Shown: piece after piece, positions 52,601 through 63,236 of the stretch
Numbering within the stretch: position 1 is the first letter of the stretch
Layout of the letters: each line of letters begins with the position of its first letter
Origin: Bondarzewia mesenterica
Lineage: Eukaryota > Basidiomycota > Agaricomycetes > Russulales > Bondarzewiaceae
Assembly (NCBI GenBank): GCA_004802705.1
Contig: SGPL01000046.1
Location: forward strand, 36,718 to 100,717
DNA: 64,000 nt
Direction of reading: 5' to 3'
Notes under the pieces: model-generated
Databases searched by the model: none
What the model was told of the DNA's origin: nothing
Seen by the model: only the letters and a program-made list of their open reading frames with translations
Position numbers and translations under genes: made by a program

Positions 52601-53868
52601 ATGACTCGACCTGCGACTCAGTCAACCCATTATGCATTCCGAGTGCAATCCACTCCTCGCCCTTTCCTAGACGTCTACTCACTCTGCTCTATTCATAGGC
52701 CGCATCTGGTTCGTCGGATGAGATACAGAGGTGTGTGCACACCTACGTCCTTGCATTACGCGCACATTGATACCTTTCCAAAACTTGACGAAAACAGGCT
52801 CGACAGCATGCACGAAGGCATCACAGGATTCTTTGGAAACCGTCTCTCTTTTGCGCCATTAGAGAAGGCAAACCCGACGTCGATCCTGGAGCTTGGGTGA
52901 GTGGTAATGTTGACAACGCGTATGTTCCAATCGTTGACAAATCCGCACGCTTAGCTCTGGTACCGGTGCTTGGCAAGTCATTCTCGCAGATACGTATAAG
53001 GGCGTATGTCCTTACCTTTCTTTGCCGTAGGGCTATAGATGCTGCTTCTCAGTTCCCTGAGGCAGACGTGTTGGCAGTTGACATATCGTCATTGCCTCCT
53101 CGGTATGCATTGGGAGATCTATCAATCATTTGGCATCAATTCAACAACGCTGGACTTCTCACACGCATAGCCATCTTCCTCCCAATCTCCGCTTCCAAAT
53201 AGTTGATCTGACCAAGCCCTTCCCATTCGAGAATGAGTCATTCGATGTTGTGCACGCAAGACTCGTCATGATGCACGTAGGTCGCCTTTGTGTGAGGACT
53301 GCCGCAATCGACTTATCGAGTTTGCCCCAAGCTTCCCGGTGGCGCAGACGTACTCCGCCGAGTGTTTGCACTGGTCAAGCCCGGGGGCTGGCTTATCGTG
53401 GAGGATCCCGACGACGAGAATGCGAGAGATGGAGATGGACCTATCGGCCCCGCATTGCACACCTTTTTCAGGTCTTGGATCAACATCCTCCGCTCTCGGG
53501 GTGCGCAGCCATGTATCGGAAGTGAACTGGAACAGATAATTGTGTTCTCTGGTCAATTCTCTGAGGTCAATGTCCGAAAAGTCTCCATTCCGCTCTCGGA
53601 GAAGAGCAATGGTGCGAGTTTTCACCATCCTTTATCACAGAACCCGGCACTGAACTTGAATCGGAGTGCAGATCCTCTCGAAAACGCGCTGGGGCAGACG
53701 TGGAAAGAAAATATGAAACGAAATGCTTGCGACTTTCCTTCGCGTTTCTCTGAGCAGGGCATCACAGCCGAGGTCGCGAGAAAGGCCCTTGAGGAGTTGG
53801 ACGACCCTGCCGGAAATCTGATGACCGACATGTACTTCACGTGGTCGCGTAAGAGGGTTCCGGCCTGA
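52601..53868 (+). CDS. Class I SAM-dependent methyltransferase (LaeA-like/secondary metabolism)
   Basis: It starts at 52601. The first exon reads FPKLDENRLDSMHEGITGFF, like the N-terminus of LaeA-type and cluster O-methyltransferases. SAM motif I is split by introns: SILELG | SGTGAW | AIDAASQFPEA, then VLAVDIS. Motifs II/III follow in VDLTKPFPFENESFDVVHARLVMMH, LPGGADVLRRVFALVKPGGWLIVED and DPDDENARDG. The end is MTDMYFTWSRKRVPA. The intron at 52973-53030 uses a GC donor (TTG|GCAAGT) with an AG acceptor; without it the frame is lost. Length is about 330 residues. It lies 290 bp after the P450 on the same strand. It probably methylates a cluster intermediate, although a regulatory LaeA-like role cannot be excluded. 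Confidence 0.88.
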
Positions 53869-54819
53869 ACGCAATGCAGTGTTGGTCATCTCATTTGTAA
53901 TGTAATAGTGTACGGAGAGCGCATGAAGTGCTACTACGCTCCCTATACCGACCCGACAGCGTCATCTGTGCACGTTTTGACAGTTGAACAATCTTCGACG
54001 TGCAGACGGAGAGGCAGATAGATATGTACAAACTTGCGCACATTGCATCCGTCCTGAATCATGCCTCAGCATGACGCTATCCCAATATTCAAGGGAATCA
54101 TAATTATGCCTTTTTTGATGTATTCAGGGTGCTTTCGCAAGAGGTTAGCACTGGGAGAATGTGACGATTCGACCAGTGCTCGGGCTTTTGGCGACAAGTT
54201 CATCGATTACCAATCTGAGTGCATCAGGTCGCGGAGAACGCCCCCCAACCCTCGCCAACCCTCCAACAGCCTCCAACCTTCTTCTGCAGGCGCCCTGCGA
54301 CTTCTGCCCGTATTTAGTAAGCGCAGGGACCCCGGCACCGCTTCTTCTCCGATGGCACTCCACTCACCCTGGCCTAGCTCCTATAAGCAATTCGAAGGCT
54401 GTTCTCGCTTGGAATCCTCTGTGCACAGCGGTTGTGCAGTGACTTTCATTCCACGAACAGAGAAATCACAGAATACGTTTCACGTTTCGCATTACGTTTC
54501 GCATTCCGTACTCAAGCGCCGCCTCCATATGTTCATATGCTGTCAACACCTTGCCCGGTTCTGTGGGCACATGACAGTCCTTCTTGCGCTTCATCACTGC
54601 TACTGCTTCACTCCTACCCATTTTTATCACACGCTGTTTGATCGGTGATTCTGTGATTGTTGCTTTTGATCATGCCCGTGCAACTTCGGGTGCGTTCTGC
54701 AATTGATCTTCGTATGAGCCCGTAAGAACCCCAGGGGCCCCATCCGCGTCCTGCCCCACGAAGGCCGACATCTAAGGTCATTCTTGCCGCACGCTACCCA
54801 CTGTATAGCAATAGCCACC
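53869..54819. other. Intergenic, nothing recognised
   Basis: About 950 bp between the methyltransferase and acyltransferase genes. A short imperfect tandem of ACGTTTCGCATT occurs near 54479-54506. No coding sequence is supported. Confidence 0.45.
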
Positions 54820-56339
54820 ATGGCGAACAATTTCACAGTCCTTCCTGCAGGTGTGCTGGACGCCAGTCACGCCACAGACTCGATTATCCTTTGCGGCTGG
54901 GTGCTCGATAAACCCATTGACCCGAACAGGATCAAGAAGGCTTGGGCCACGCTCGTCTCTCGATGGCCGTTGCTGGTGGCCCGTCTCCGACGGGACTCAA
55001 AGGTTAGGACCCAATTTCTAAGTACACAATAGATCGGGGACTTCTTATGTTTTTGCATGTAGTCGGAGCGCTGGGAGTATCACATCCCGTCCGTGCCCAC
55101 CCTCTCAGGCAGCTTTGCATTCCTGAACATCTCTGAATCTATCCGCGCTCACTACGCGTACGCCAAGCCATCCGAATACATCCGGTGCACTGTGAAGGAA
55201 AACCCGCACCATCTTTTCATCCCCTACGGCCCAAAGTCTGTCGACGAGCTTATCACCGGCGACCGACCACTCGTGCATCTTCACGTCACCACGTTTGACG
55301 ATGGGTCGCTTGTCGGCCTATCCACACCACATATCCTGTGCGACGCGCACGGGGTTGCGTCCATCATAAAAGCGGTCTGCATCATCCTCAGCGGGGGCCC
55401 TCCTCCTCCTCCTCTCGACCTCACAGACCCATTCGAGCCCTACGGCCACAACCAGGGCAACGTTCCGGCTCCGCCTTACTGGCGGGCCCTCAATATCGTC
55501 CAAAAGACCGTCCTGTACGCGCGGGCGATCTGGACTCAGTTGTTTGATCGGCACGTCGAGAATCGCGACGTCTTCTTCCCAAAGTCCGAGGTCCAGCGTA
55601 TCAAGTCAGAGGCTATGGACGACATTCGCAGAGAACATGGCGCGGACACGGACCTCTACATCTCATCCAGTGATGCCATCCTGGCATTCTGTCTCAAGGT
55701 CTGTCACTCACGTCAGGTTCAATTCGCGACCGCGGCATCATTTTTAACCCTTTTTCTTGTTTTTAATTGTCGCATAAACAGTGCAGTCACCCGCCGACAT
55801 GGTCTCGCGCACCGATTAACATCTTCTATACTGCCAGTCTACGCAACATGTTGAACCTGCCTCAGCCTTTTCTGCGCAACGCCGTGTGTATGGTAATCAC
55901 ACCCACCGTCCCTGTCTCCGCCATCTCCAGTCTCTCTCTCGGCACCCTCGCCTTGCACATCCGCAAGACAATCACAGCGCAAACGACCGAGGAGGCAGTG
56001 GAGACGTGGCTCCGCTGGCGTCTCGCCTCAGCGGGTAAACTAAGAGTTTTCTTTGATCCATGGTGGGGCCGGTACGACGTCGTCACCAACTGGCGCGAGA
56101 TGAAACTCATGGACGTCGACTTTGACGGCGCACTTGCATCCAAAGATGATCATGTGCGCAGCGAGTCAGAACGCGTTAAGTGCGTGTACATGTGGGGGAA
56201 CGGTCTGCAGCCCATCGCCTTGCGTAATTGGATAGGAATATGGGCGGATGATCCAAGCGGCGGGATATGGACGAGTGCGTTTATGCCGAGACGAACTTGG
56301 AATGACAAGAGGGGATACGGAAGGTACACGTTCGAATAA
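54820..56339 (+). CDS. BAHD-like acyltransferase (PF02458 transferase family)
   Basis: It would transfer an acyl group from acyl-CoA to a hydroxyl, as in trichothecene 3-O-acetyltransferase-like fungal enzymes. The ATG at 54820 lies in a good ACCATGG context and gives MANNFTVLPAGVLDASHATD, then IKKAWATLVSRWPLLVARLR. The HxxxD catalytic motif is HILCD in LSTPHILCDAHGVASI. Further on are PFEPYGHNQG, ISSSDAILAFCLK, then, after an intron, NIFYTASLRNMLNLPQPFLR, LRNWIGIWADDPSGGIWTSAF and an end GYGRYTFE. The DFGWG motif of plant BAHD enzymes is not present; DVDFDGA is the nearest. There are two introns and about 460 residues. Placed between a methyltransferase and a hydrolase, it is likely a tailoring enzyme of the second cluster. 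Confidence 0.88.
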
Positions 56340-56621
56340 GAAACCATGCGATGTAGTAAATGTCTGCACTTCTAGAAATTTTGTCGATATGAGGGATTGT
56401 GTGGATATGCCTGATTCCGAGTGAGGATTTCTCAACATCTCATTCAAAGTCTGCCCGATCAGCACCGAGTCACTCAATGTGCAGGAGAAGACAAGAAAAG
56501 GACCCTCAATTCTGTAATAAATGAAAAAAAAGCGAACTACATGATGACAGAGTCATCCAGAGCCATCCGAGAGCCAGCCAAACATGTACATGTCTGAATG
56601 TGTACCAAAAACAGTTTCCCT

Positions 56622-57841
56622 CTACAACAAGGCTTCAAGGTAAGCCTCGACCGTCTTATCCGGTTCGTCCCAGTGCATCTGCCATGAGCACGATGATCAA
56701 CACCAAAGGCAGAGCGGAAGCAGCAAAACAGCGACAGTATGCTCACAAAGTGGTTCGCGCCGGGTACTATCTTGTAGTTGATGTTGTTGCCGCCGTGAGC
56801 CTTGTCGTCGTCCTGCATAGACCAGAGTGCAGCGAGCGAGAACGACGCTGTGGCATCTCCGCTGATCTCCCAAACCTTGAGATGGGGTAGCAGGGCCCTG
56901 GTGCTTTTGTCAAATGTCGCCTTGTTGTAGACCGCGAGCGCCTGGGTCATAAAATTGAGGGCGAACGGGGTTTCAACGGTGCTGTTTGGGCCTTCGTCAA
57001 TGATGTCTGCAATCTCGACCGAGGACATGTTCCAGATGGAAGGCATGCGGAATGTGGCAGGAAGGACGTATTCCAGCACGTTTGTGTCGCGAGTGGAGAG
57101 ATCGCCGTGCTGGAAGTAGGACGTGATCCAGAGAGTGAATGCAGGAATTCGCGCCTTTGCTGGGATGGAGGTGTCGATTTGGGGAGAAAAAGTCTGTGGG
57201 GGAAATGGTAGACCAAAAGCAATGGACGGCGGCTCTGCGAGCGGAGCGATGAGAATGCAGAATAACATAGAGGGAAAAAGGTGGGTCAGAAGCGAACCTT
57301 GCATTATGTGTACGCGGAGGCGGGAAACGAGACGGGCTCGTACATCAGAGGGAAGGGCGTCTATGTTGGAGATAGCAGCGGCGGTGAATGTCGCGCCAGA
57401 AGACCAACCTAGAAGTGCCACACCGCCTCGCTTTCCGTCTGCAGAGACGAGTGAGAGGTTCTCGCGCTGGATAAAGGCGTCGACAAAGTTAGCGATTTCG
57501 AGCCCGCGATCCTTCAGCCAGTTCATCTTTTGCGTGTCAGTGCCGTTGGTGATGATGGCCTTTTCAGTCTCGGTGAACGGTGTGGAGCCTTTGTATTCCC
57601 GACGGTTGATGGCGACGAAGCGAACATGGTTTGCGCGACAAAGGACAGAGACCTTTTGGAATATGGCTGAAGGGAAGTCAAAAAAAATGGAAAGGCGAGA
57701 TTCATGGTCGGACAACGAACGATTGGTGAACTCGACGCCATGCACGGCGAAAATGGTAGTGTACACTGTTCCTGATGGAGGACCGCTGTCGATGTAGGCG
57801 AGTCTGGTGCCGTTGCCATCGACTAGGATTGTTTTTGCCAT
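56622..57841 (-). CDS. Alpha/beta hydrolase
   Basis: The start at 57841 gives MAKTILVDGNGTRLAYIDSG, followed by TTIFAVHG (oxyanion turn), VRFVAINRREYKGSTPFTET and the nucleophile elbow LLGWSSGATFTAA (Ser in GWSSG). Later PPSIAFGLPFPPQ, VWEISGDATASFSL (possible Asp) and the catalytic His in PGANHF. A last intron joins GANHF to MHWDEPDKTVEAYLEALL and stop at 56622. Another intron (LRVHIMQ|E PPSIAF) is clear. An in-frame 30-residue Ser/Phe-rich insertion after VHG (NRSLSDHESRLSIFFDFPS) may be a further intron. This fold is common next to acyltransferases in fungal clusters. Hydrolase or intramolecular cyclase roles are both possible. Confidence 0.88.
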
Positions 57842-58304
57842 GGTACTTGAGGGGATGTGAGGATGAATGGTTCTAGGAACGAAGAAACCTATAACTGTCC
57901 GCCGAGTGAGTACTAGTGAGATGAGCTTGGAAAGATTCCGAGGTCATGACGCGATTGGATGCCCACTTTCACACCGGCTTTCATAACCTTTCCGGGCACA
58001 ACCTCGATTCGGCAACGCTACTAGTACACCATAGTCCTGGACTCCGTTACTGCGTGCATTACAGTTCAGGCGCCGGCGCTGAGGCCGAGGAGACCCCGTA
58101 ATTATTAGCGCCTTAGCTCACGGAACAAACACCGCCAAATCGCATAATATCAGCACAGTAACAATAAGTCACAACAACACGCACTAGTATATTATATACT
58201 AGTATTGAAAACTACCCTCAAGTTCAGCTGAGCACGCGCAAGCAAGGGTTTCGCTGACGCAGTCAGCACTTCCCAACTTCCCTTGTTTCCAAATCCCTGA
58301 GGTT
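57842..58304. promoter_or_regulatory. Divergent promoter with four ACTAGT sites and a perfect palindrome
   Basis: Between two divergent cluster genes, ACTAGT occurs at 57912, 58020, 58183 and 58198. The last two form the arms of a perfect inverted repeat, ACTAGTATAT-T-ATATACTAGT (58183-58203). Four copies of a six-base palindrome in about 290 bp is more than expected by chance. It may bind a cluster regulator (inference). Confidence 0.5.
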
Positions 58305-59624
58305 ATGGACAGACTGCCGTTGCCCATCGTCAAACATGTCATCCTTCCTGACCTCCTCCTGGTATCGTTGATCACTACCCAACCTTCCACTGCAATTCGC
58401 TTCGTCGGATTTTGTACATTTGCCTTTCTCTGCCTAACATCCGTATCATTCACGACAGGGAATGCGACCCAAGATTATTTCGTTGGGTTTCTTTCCGCAT
58501 CCCAAGTACTACTCGCCGTCGATTTGCTGTGGCTCATAGTCCCACTCGATGCCCTCCGCCACGAGCGAGACATGGTCCTACCGCGCGATATGCCGCTATG
58601 GCGCCGTGCATACTGGGCATTTTGTCTGAACCACAGCGTAAGGGCCATAGGTTGGACTCATCAGGTCAGTATGTCTTGACTGTTTCTCGCACTCGGTCCT
58701 TTCTTTGGGTCGGCTTGATGACCCAGTCTACTTCTAGGTCAACAACGTTCCTCCCCACCCGAGAGAGCCTCGTTGGCTTTTCGTTCGATCGCGCCTGATA
58801 CGTACCGTGTGTAACTTTCTGGTCGCGGACGTGGCCAATACGTACATACTGCACATGGCGGGAACCGATATCAATTCATGGCAAACTTATGCACTGCCAG
58901 TGCGTTGTTCCACCATCACAGCTTGGATATGCCTCACCTGCGGGACGCTGAATGCGCAATATTATTCGCTGTCCGCGATGTCCGTCGGCTTGGGTATGAG
59001 CCTTCCCCGTGATTGGCCTGACCTCTTTGGAAAGTGGACAGACGCATACACGCTCAGGAAATTCTGGGGGTACGTCCAGCACGCTCGCTCGCGATCAATT
59101 TGGACTCGATCAATTTTCTGACCTCTTTTATGGTCAACAGTAAAGTCTGGCATCAAAACTTCAGACGCGTACGTCCGTCGCTTTCCATCCTGCACTCTTT
59201 TTCGTAAACGAGGTTTTGTCAGCTTTTCACTCCCGTTGGCAAGTTTATCGCGCGCATTTTTGGGTTCAAGCGAGGCACGAACGCATCGTCTTATACTCAG
59301 CTGTACACTGCCTTCTTCCTTTCCAGTCTGATACACGGCGCTGGCGATCTCATGGTCGATCGGAAATATGCAGGCTCATCCATACCTTTTTTCATTTCGC
59401 AAGCCGTGGCCATAACAGCGGAAGACACTGTCATTGCCTTATGTCGTTCGGTGGCCGTATCATCGTCGCGATTGACGCGTCTGGTGGGGTATATATGGGT
59501 GTTCGTGTGGGCCACTCTTACATTCTCCATGTATCGGGATCTAGCTGTGGAGGCGGGATGGGGCTGGTCATCAGAATGGCCGTTTTCGCCGGCCGGATTG
59601 CTCTGGAAGGCATTTCACGATTAA
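58305..59624 (+). CDS. Wax-synthase-like membrane-bound O-acyltransferase (MBOAT_2)
   Basis: This multi-pass membrane protein starts at 58305: MDRLPLPIVKHVILPDLLLV (helix 1), then FVGFCTFAFLCLTSVSF and SASQVLLAVDLLWLIVPLDA. After introns it gives PREPRWLFVRSRLIRTVCNF, GLGMSLPRDWPDLFGKWTDA, YTLRKFWGKVWHQNFRRLF, and the catalytic-histidine region FFLSSLIHGAGDLMVDRK, then SIPFFISQAVAITAEDTVIA, YIWVFVWATLTFSM and WPFSPAGLLWKAFHD. LRKFWG...WHQNFRR followed by LIHGAGDLM is the signature of the fungal wax-synthase-domain family, which includes cluster acyltransferases. Its fold is unrelated to the BAHD-type enzyme nearby, so the cluster encodes two independent O-acyl transfer activities. The length of about 370 residues is normal. 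Confidence 0.88.
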
Positions 59625-60038
59625 TGAGAGAGAGTATACCTTTGACCTGTAAAAGAGCTGATAAAAAAGTCCATGTCGTCCAGGGTTGTAAGGATTGGAA
59701 GACATGCACAATGTCGCTGAACGTTGATGGATCACCGAACCCACGAGCCCGAGACCCCAACCGACAGCAGGGAGGCTGACGATCCGATGAGAAGACGTAC
59801 CATCGAATGCGACTTCAGTTGACATAATCATCTTTTCTTTCACCGCCTGAAGCTTGAAGCTTGAAGTCAGACGCGTAAAGGCCCGTCTGAGCCATGATTC
59901 ACTATCTCACATTTTTGACGCGAGCAGCTATCCACGTCAACGAGTTTCATTTATAAACGAATCGTTGTTTTCAAAGCGGTCACGGTAATCTATGCATGCA
60001 TGGAAATGACAAGAGAAATCAATTTCGGCGACTGACTT
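59625..60038. other. Intergenic, nothing recognised
   Basis: About 410 bp between convergent genes (the MBOAT and the P450 relic). It holds a short tandem GAAGCTT repeat near 59848. No coding sequence is seen. Confidence 0.45.
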
Positions 60039-61000
60039 TCAAATGTTGACAAATGATCTCTCCCCCATCAGTTCTGGCACCGTACACCGTGCGACTCGGT
60101 GTCTGACCAGGTTTGCATTAACATCCGATTTCGGCGTATGTTTACACTTGAACGGCTTAGGGTGGCTATGGTGTCTTCCTCTCAATGAACTGACCAGAAG
60201 CAGACTGAGCAGAGGACTGACCTGACAGGGTTCGGGCTGAACTCTGGCTTTATCCCTTCTGCTGTTAGCGCAATATCGAACGCTGTCAGGATAGTCACAA
60301 GGAGGATGAACACAGAATTCTCGCCCTTTATCTTTCTAGGGCATATCCTATTAAAGAGAAAGAAAAAAGGCAAGAGAAACGTCATAACATAAAGATATCG
60401 AGCAGCGGCACCTTAATCCTGAGGCACAAAAGGTTGACGAGTAGCTACTCTGCCCCCGGGAGACTACACATTCTCCCAAAACCGAACACCCAATCGCAGG
60501 CAGAAGTCTACCGTTCGGGATCCAAAAATCGTTCGCGGATGAATTCGCATGCGTCGTACTTATCGCTCGGCTCAATGGCAATAAGCCCTGTTACCCAACA
60601 ATGATTTTCTCACCAAAGATTCCAGACATATAGATAACATTTAGAGTCATACCAGACATTCGATATCACGATAGTGCCCTCTGATATAAAATAACCTTTG
60701 TATACGTTGTCCTGCGCAGTACGGCCTGACATGCCTGGGTTAAATTTGGCGCATGGAAGGAGTCGATTAGCGGACGATGTACCAAATGCAAGGCAGGGTA
60801 CCATCTCATGGTCTCTGGACGATGGCGTTCACGTACTTCAGCTTTGGAAGGTCCAAGATGGTAGGCATGCGCTCCGTGCCAACGATCTCGCCGAATTCGG
60901 CTTGAGCTAACGTCTGGTTATCGGAACGATTGTCTTCTGTGTGACGTCTGCAAAGGAGACTAGTGCAAGGGGCCATGGCCATCGTAAACGTCAAGACGGT
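60039..61000 (-). pseudogene. 5'-truncated, degraded cytochrome P450
   Basis: Only the C-terminal half of a P450 is present. Reading from about 61000 downward: TVLTFTMAMA (end of the I-helix), then AQAEFGEIVGTERMPTILDL, PKLKYVNAIVQ; one frame further, ETMRWYPAL (ExxR); then, in another frame, SGRTAQDNVYKGYFISEGTI and VISNVW. After an intron DKYDACEFIRERFLDPER meets a TAG, then ACDWVFGFGRM, an intron, ICPRKIKGENSVFILLVTIL (heme cysteine in ICP), TAFDIALTAEGIKPEFSPNP and HPKPFKCKHTPKSD. Between it and the next gene there is no room for the first 250-300 residues. At least one frameshift, one stop and the loss of the 5' half mark it as a pseudogene. The heme-loop intron holds repeat copy B. Confidence 0.85.
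60416..60469 (-). repeat. Short dispersed repeat, copy B (inside a P450 pseudogene intron)
   Basis: The minus strand reads GTGTAGTCTCCCGGGGGCAG then AGTAGCTACTCGTCAACCTT and GCCTCAGGAT. It matches copy A (5763-5820) at about 50 of 55 positions. It lies at the 5' end of the intron that splits the heme-binding loop (donor at FGFGRM, acceptor TTTAATAG before ICP). Confidence 0.6.
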
Positions 61001-61318
61001 CGAGTAATGGATTATTGAAGTCTATTGAAGTGCAGCTGTAGTAAACTCGGAGACCGCATCCGATGACATGAGATATCAGTCTTCTCATATTATTATTACG
61101 GGATTCATATGTACCAGACTACCAGTGCTGCAACTACCGCATGATCTCTATCACATTCATGAATCATGTGATTCAAAGAGGCATACATGCTCGATTATTC
61201 ACTTTCACTACGGCTTGCTTGCTGCTCCAATCAGGTGCCGAGCTGCAGGCACCAGACTATTCGACCACCAACCACCTCGCCGCACTCAGGATAGGACTGA
61301 CATCGTTATAATCGTTAT

Positions 61319-62719
61319 CTAGGCGGCGCCGTTAAGAAGCCACTCTAAGCCTATTTTGAGGTCGTCCTCAAACTTGCGCGATGCTTTCAGCGCAGTCGGA
61401 AAGGAGAGATTGAATCCATGCGGAACACCGGGATACCTGAGAAAAGTCGATAAGAATTCATTCGGCAGACGCGCAACTGGGAAGGTATTTACACTATTAG
61501 CTTCGTTTTCACGCCCGCCGCTCGCAGAACCTTCTCGTATAAGAGACCTTCGTCACGCAAGGGGTCGAGACCAGCAACCTGGACGAATGTAGATGGAAGG
61601 CCTTCGTGCGATGGATAGAGCAGTGGAGACACTTCAGGATCGAAGGGAGGCGCACGAAGGTGTCCTGGAGGGCAATGTTTGTCAATACGGAGCTCAAGGC
61701 GGGCTACATTTGGCATACATACTGTACATGTCGTATACCATTGTCTTAGTTAAGATCGTCATGTCGTTCTGTTCCTCGATAGATATCGAAAGAAGCTCCG
61801 GCTTGAACCTGTCTACCATTAGAGGCCGGCACGGTAGAGACACATGGAAGCTTACTTCTCTGGGTAAGCATCTGGGTGGACGACAAGGGGCATTTGCAGA
61901 ACCTGTCCAGTAAGCGGTGTGTCGCGGAAGAATGCATCGTCTCGCGCGCGGTGAACAAGCGTCGCAACAAGGTTCGCCCCGGCAGAGGTTCCACCAATCA
62001 GGAACCCTTTCGCAAGGGATGCGCCGAATTTTTGAGCATGTTCAACAGCCTGATGCAATGATGACCATTAGAAACGTTCTCCACGACCTGAGATAATGAA
62101 ACCGCTCACCCATTTCAGGCTATTATAGCAGTCATTTAGGGATGTCGGGAAGGGATTTTCGGGAGCGAGTCTGACAACGAAGAAAGAATTTTAAGGACCT
62201 GAGAAATGTATGCAAAATTGCCTACCGATATTCCGCGAGGATAATTGCAATCTGGAGTTCGACGCAAACAATTCTGAGTCTGAAATCATCCATTTCAACA
62301 CTTCCGGCCGTGAAACCTGTAGAACAGCTGGAAACAGTCATCCAGTCAAAGCATGCAATGGTACACACCTCCACCGTGGATAAAAAAGAGGCACGGAAAC
62401 ATGGATTCCTTCCCTTTCAGCGGCGCGGGAGTCAAAGTTCGAACGATGGTCGTTCCAACGCTAGTGGGTACTTGATGATCTTCGACGCGATACTGGGACT
62501 CTGCACGAACTGCTGTTCAAAATTGTCCTCGAAAAAGGGCTCGAAATACGCACCTTCTGGAAGATATTGTCTGAAGTGCTCCTTGGTGATCGATATGAAG
62601 AACTTGTTCACTCGTTCTCGTATGAGCTGTATATCTTGCGTTGGACTCCTACGTGGCATCTGCGCGAACAATGCCGCATATTCAGGGTCCGGGGTTGCAA
62701 GATCAGCGTATTGAGACAT
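61319..62719 (-). CDS. HSL-family alpha/beta hydrolase (abhydrolase_3)
   Basis: This esterase of the hormone-sensitive-lipase family starts at 62719 with [40 protein letters not shown]. Exons lead to [11 protein letters not shown] (HGGG oxyanion motif split by an intron), [20 protein letters not shown], then [46 protein letters not shown] (nucleophile Ser in GTSAG), [20 protein letters not shown] (Asp in DPLRDEG) and VPHGFNLSF (His), ending [12 protein letters not shown] at 61319. The full catalytic triad is visible. There are about five introns and roughly 350 residues. Between a UbiA-type gene and tailoring enzymes, it could remove an acyl group placed by one of the two acyltransferases (inference). 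Confidence 0.92.
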
Positions 62720-63236
62720 ATGGGAGCAAAGTTCGGTGCTGAAATCAATGCTATCAATCGCCCGGGAGACATAAAACTTGAAATTATGGGTCCTCACAAG
62801 CACTGAATGACCGTCTAAGCTGTGCAGGACACTCGCTCAGGTACTGAGGTACTAGATTGCGCTCAAGGCCGGAGAAGACTGGACGTCGACGAAGAAGGTC
62901 TACTGGTTCACGGTCGCATGTTTCCGGATGCGTACTCAAGTTAATTGAACGGGGCAACCTGCATACCAAACATGCCAGCCTCCACAGTCGGCTACGCGGC
63001 ACTGCCACCCGATCACCGCTCAGTCACATGTGGAATGGAGATAAGAGCAATCATAAGTTAACTGCGTATGTATTGGAGACAGCGCACCAGTCTCCATCGT
63101 ACATTATCAGAAATAGAGATATGTAGTGTGTTAAATACATACAGATACCCTCTTGAACGTCTCTGATTAGTCCGCTTAAATCACTACAGCTCGGGTATTT
63201 CACTCACTCCCGGGCCTTTTCCCACAATAAAAACAA
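62720..63236. other. Intergenic, nothing recognised
   Basis: About 520 bp between two minus-strand genes. It should contain the hydrolase promoter and the 3' UTR of the UbiA gene. No coding sequence is supported. Confidence 0.45.
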
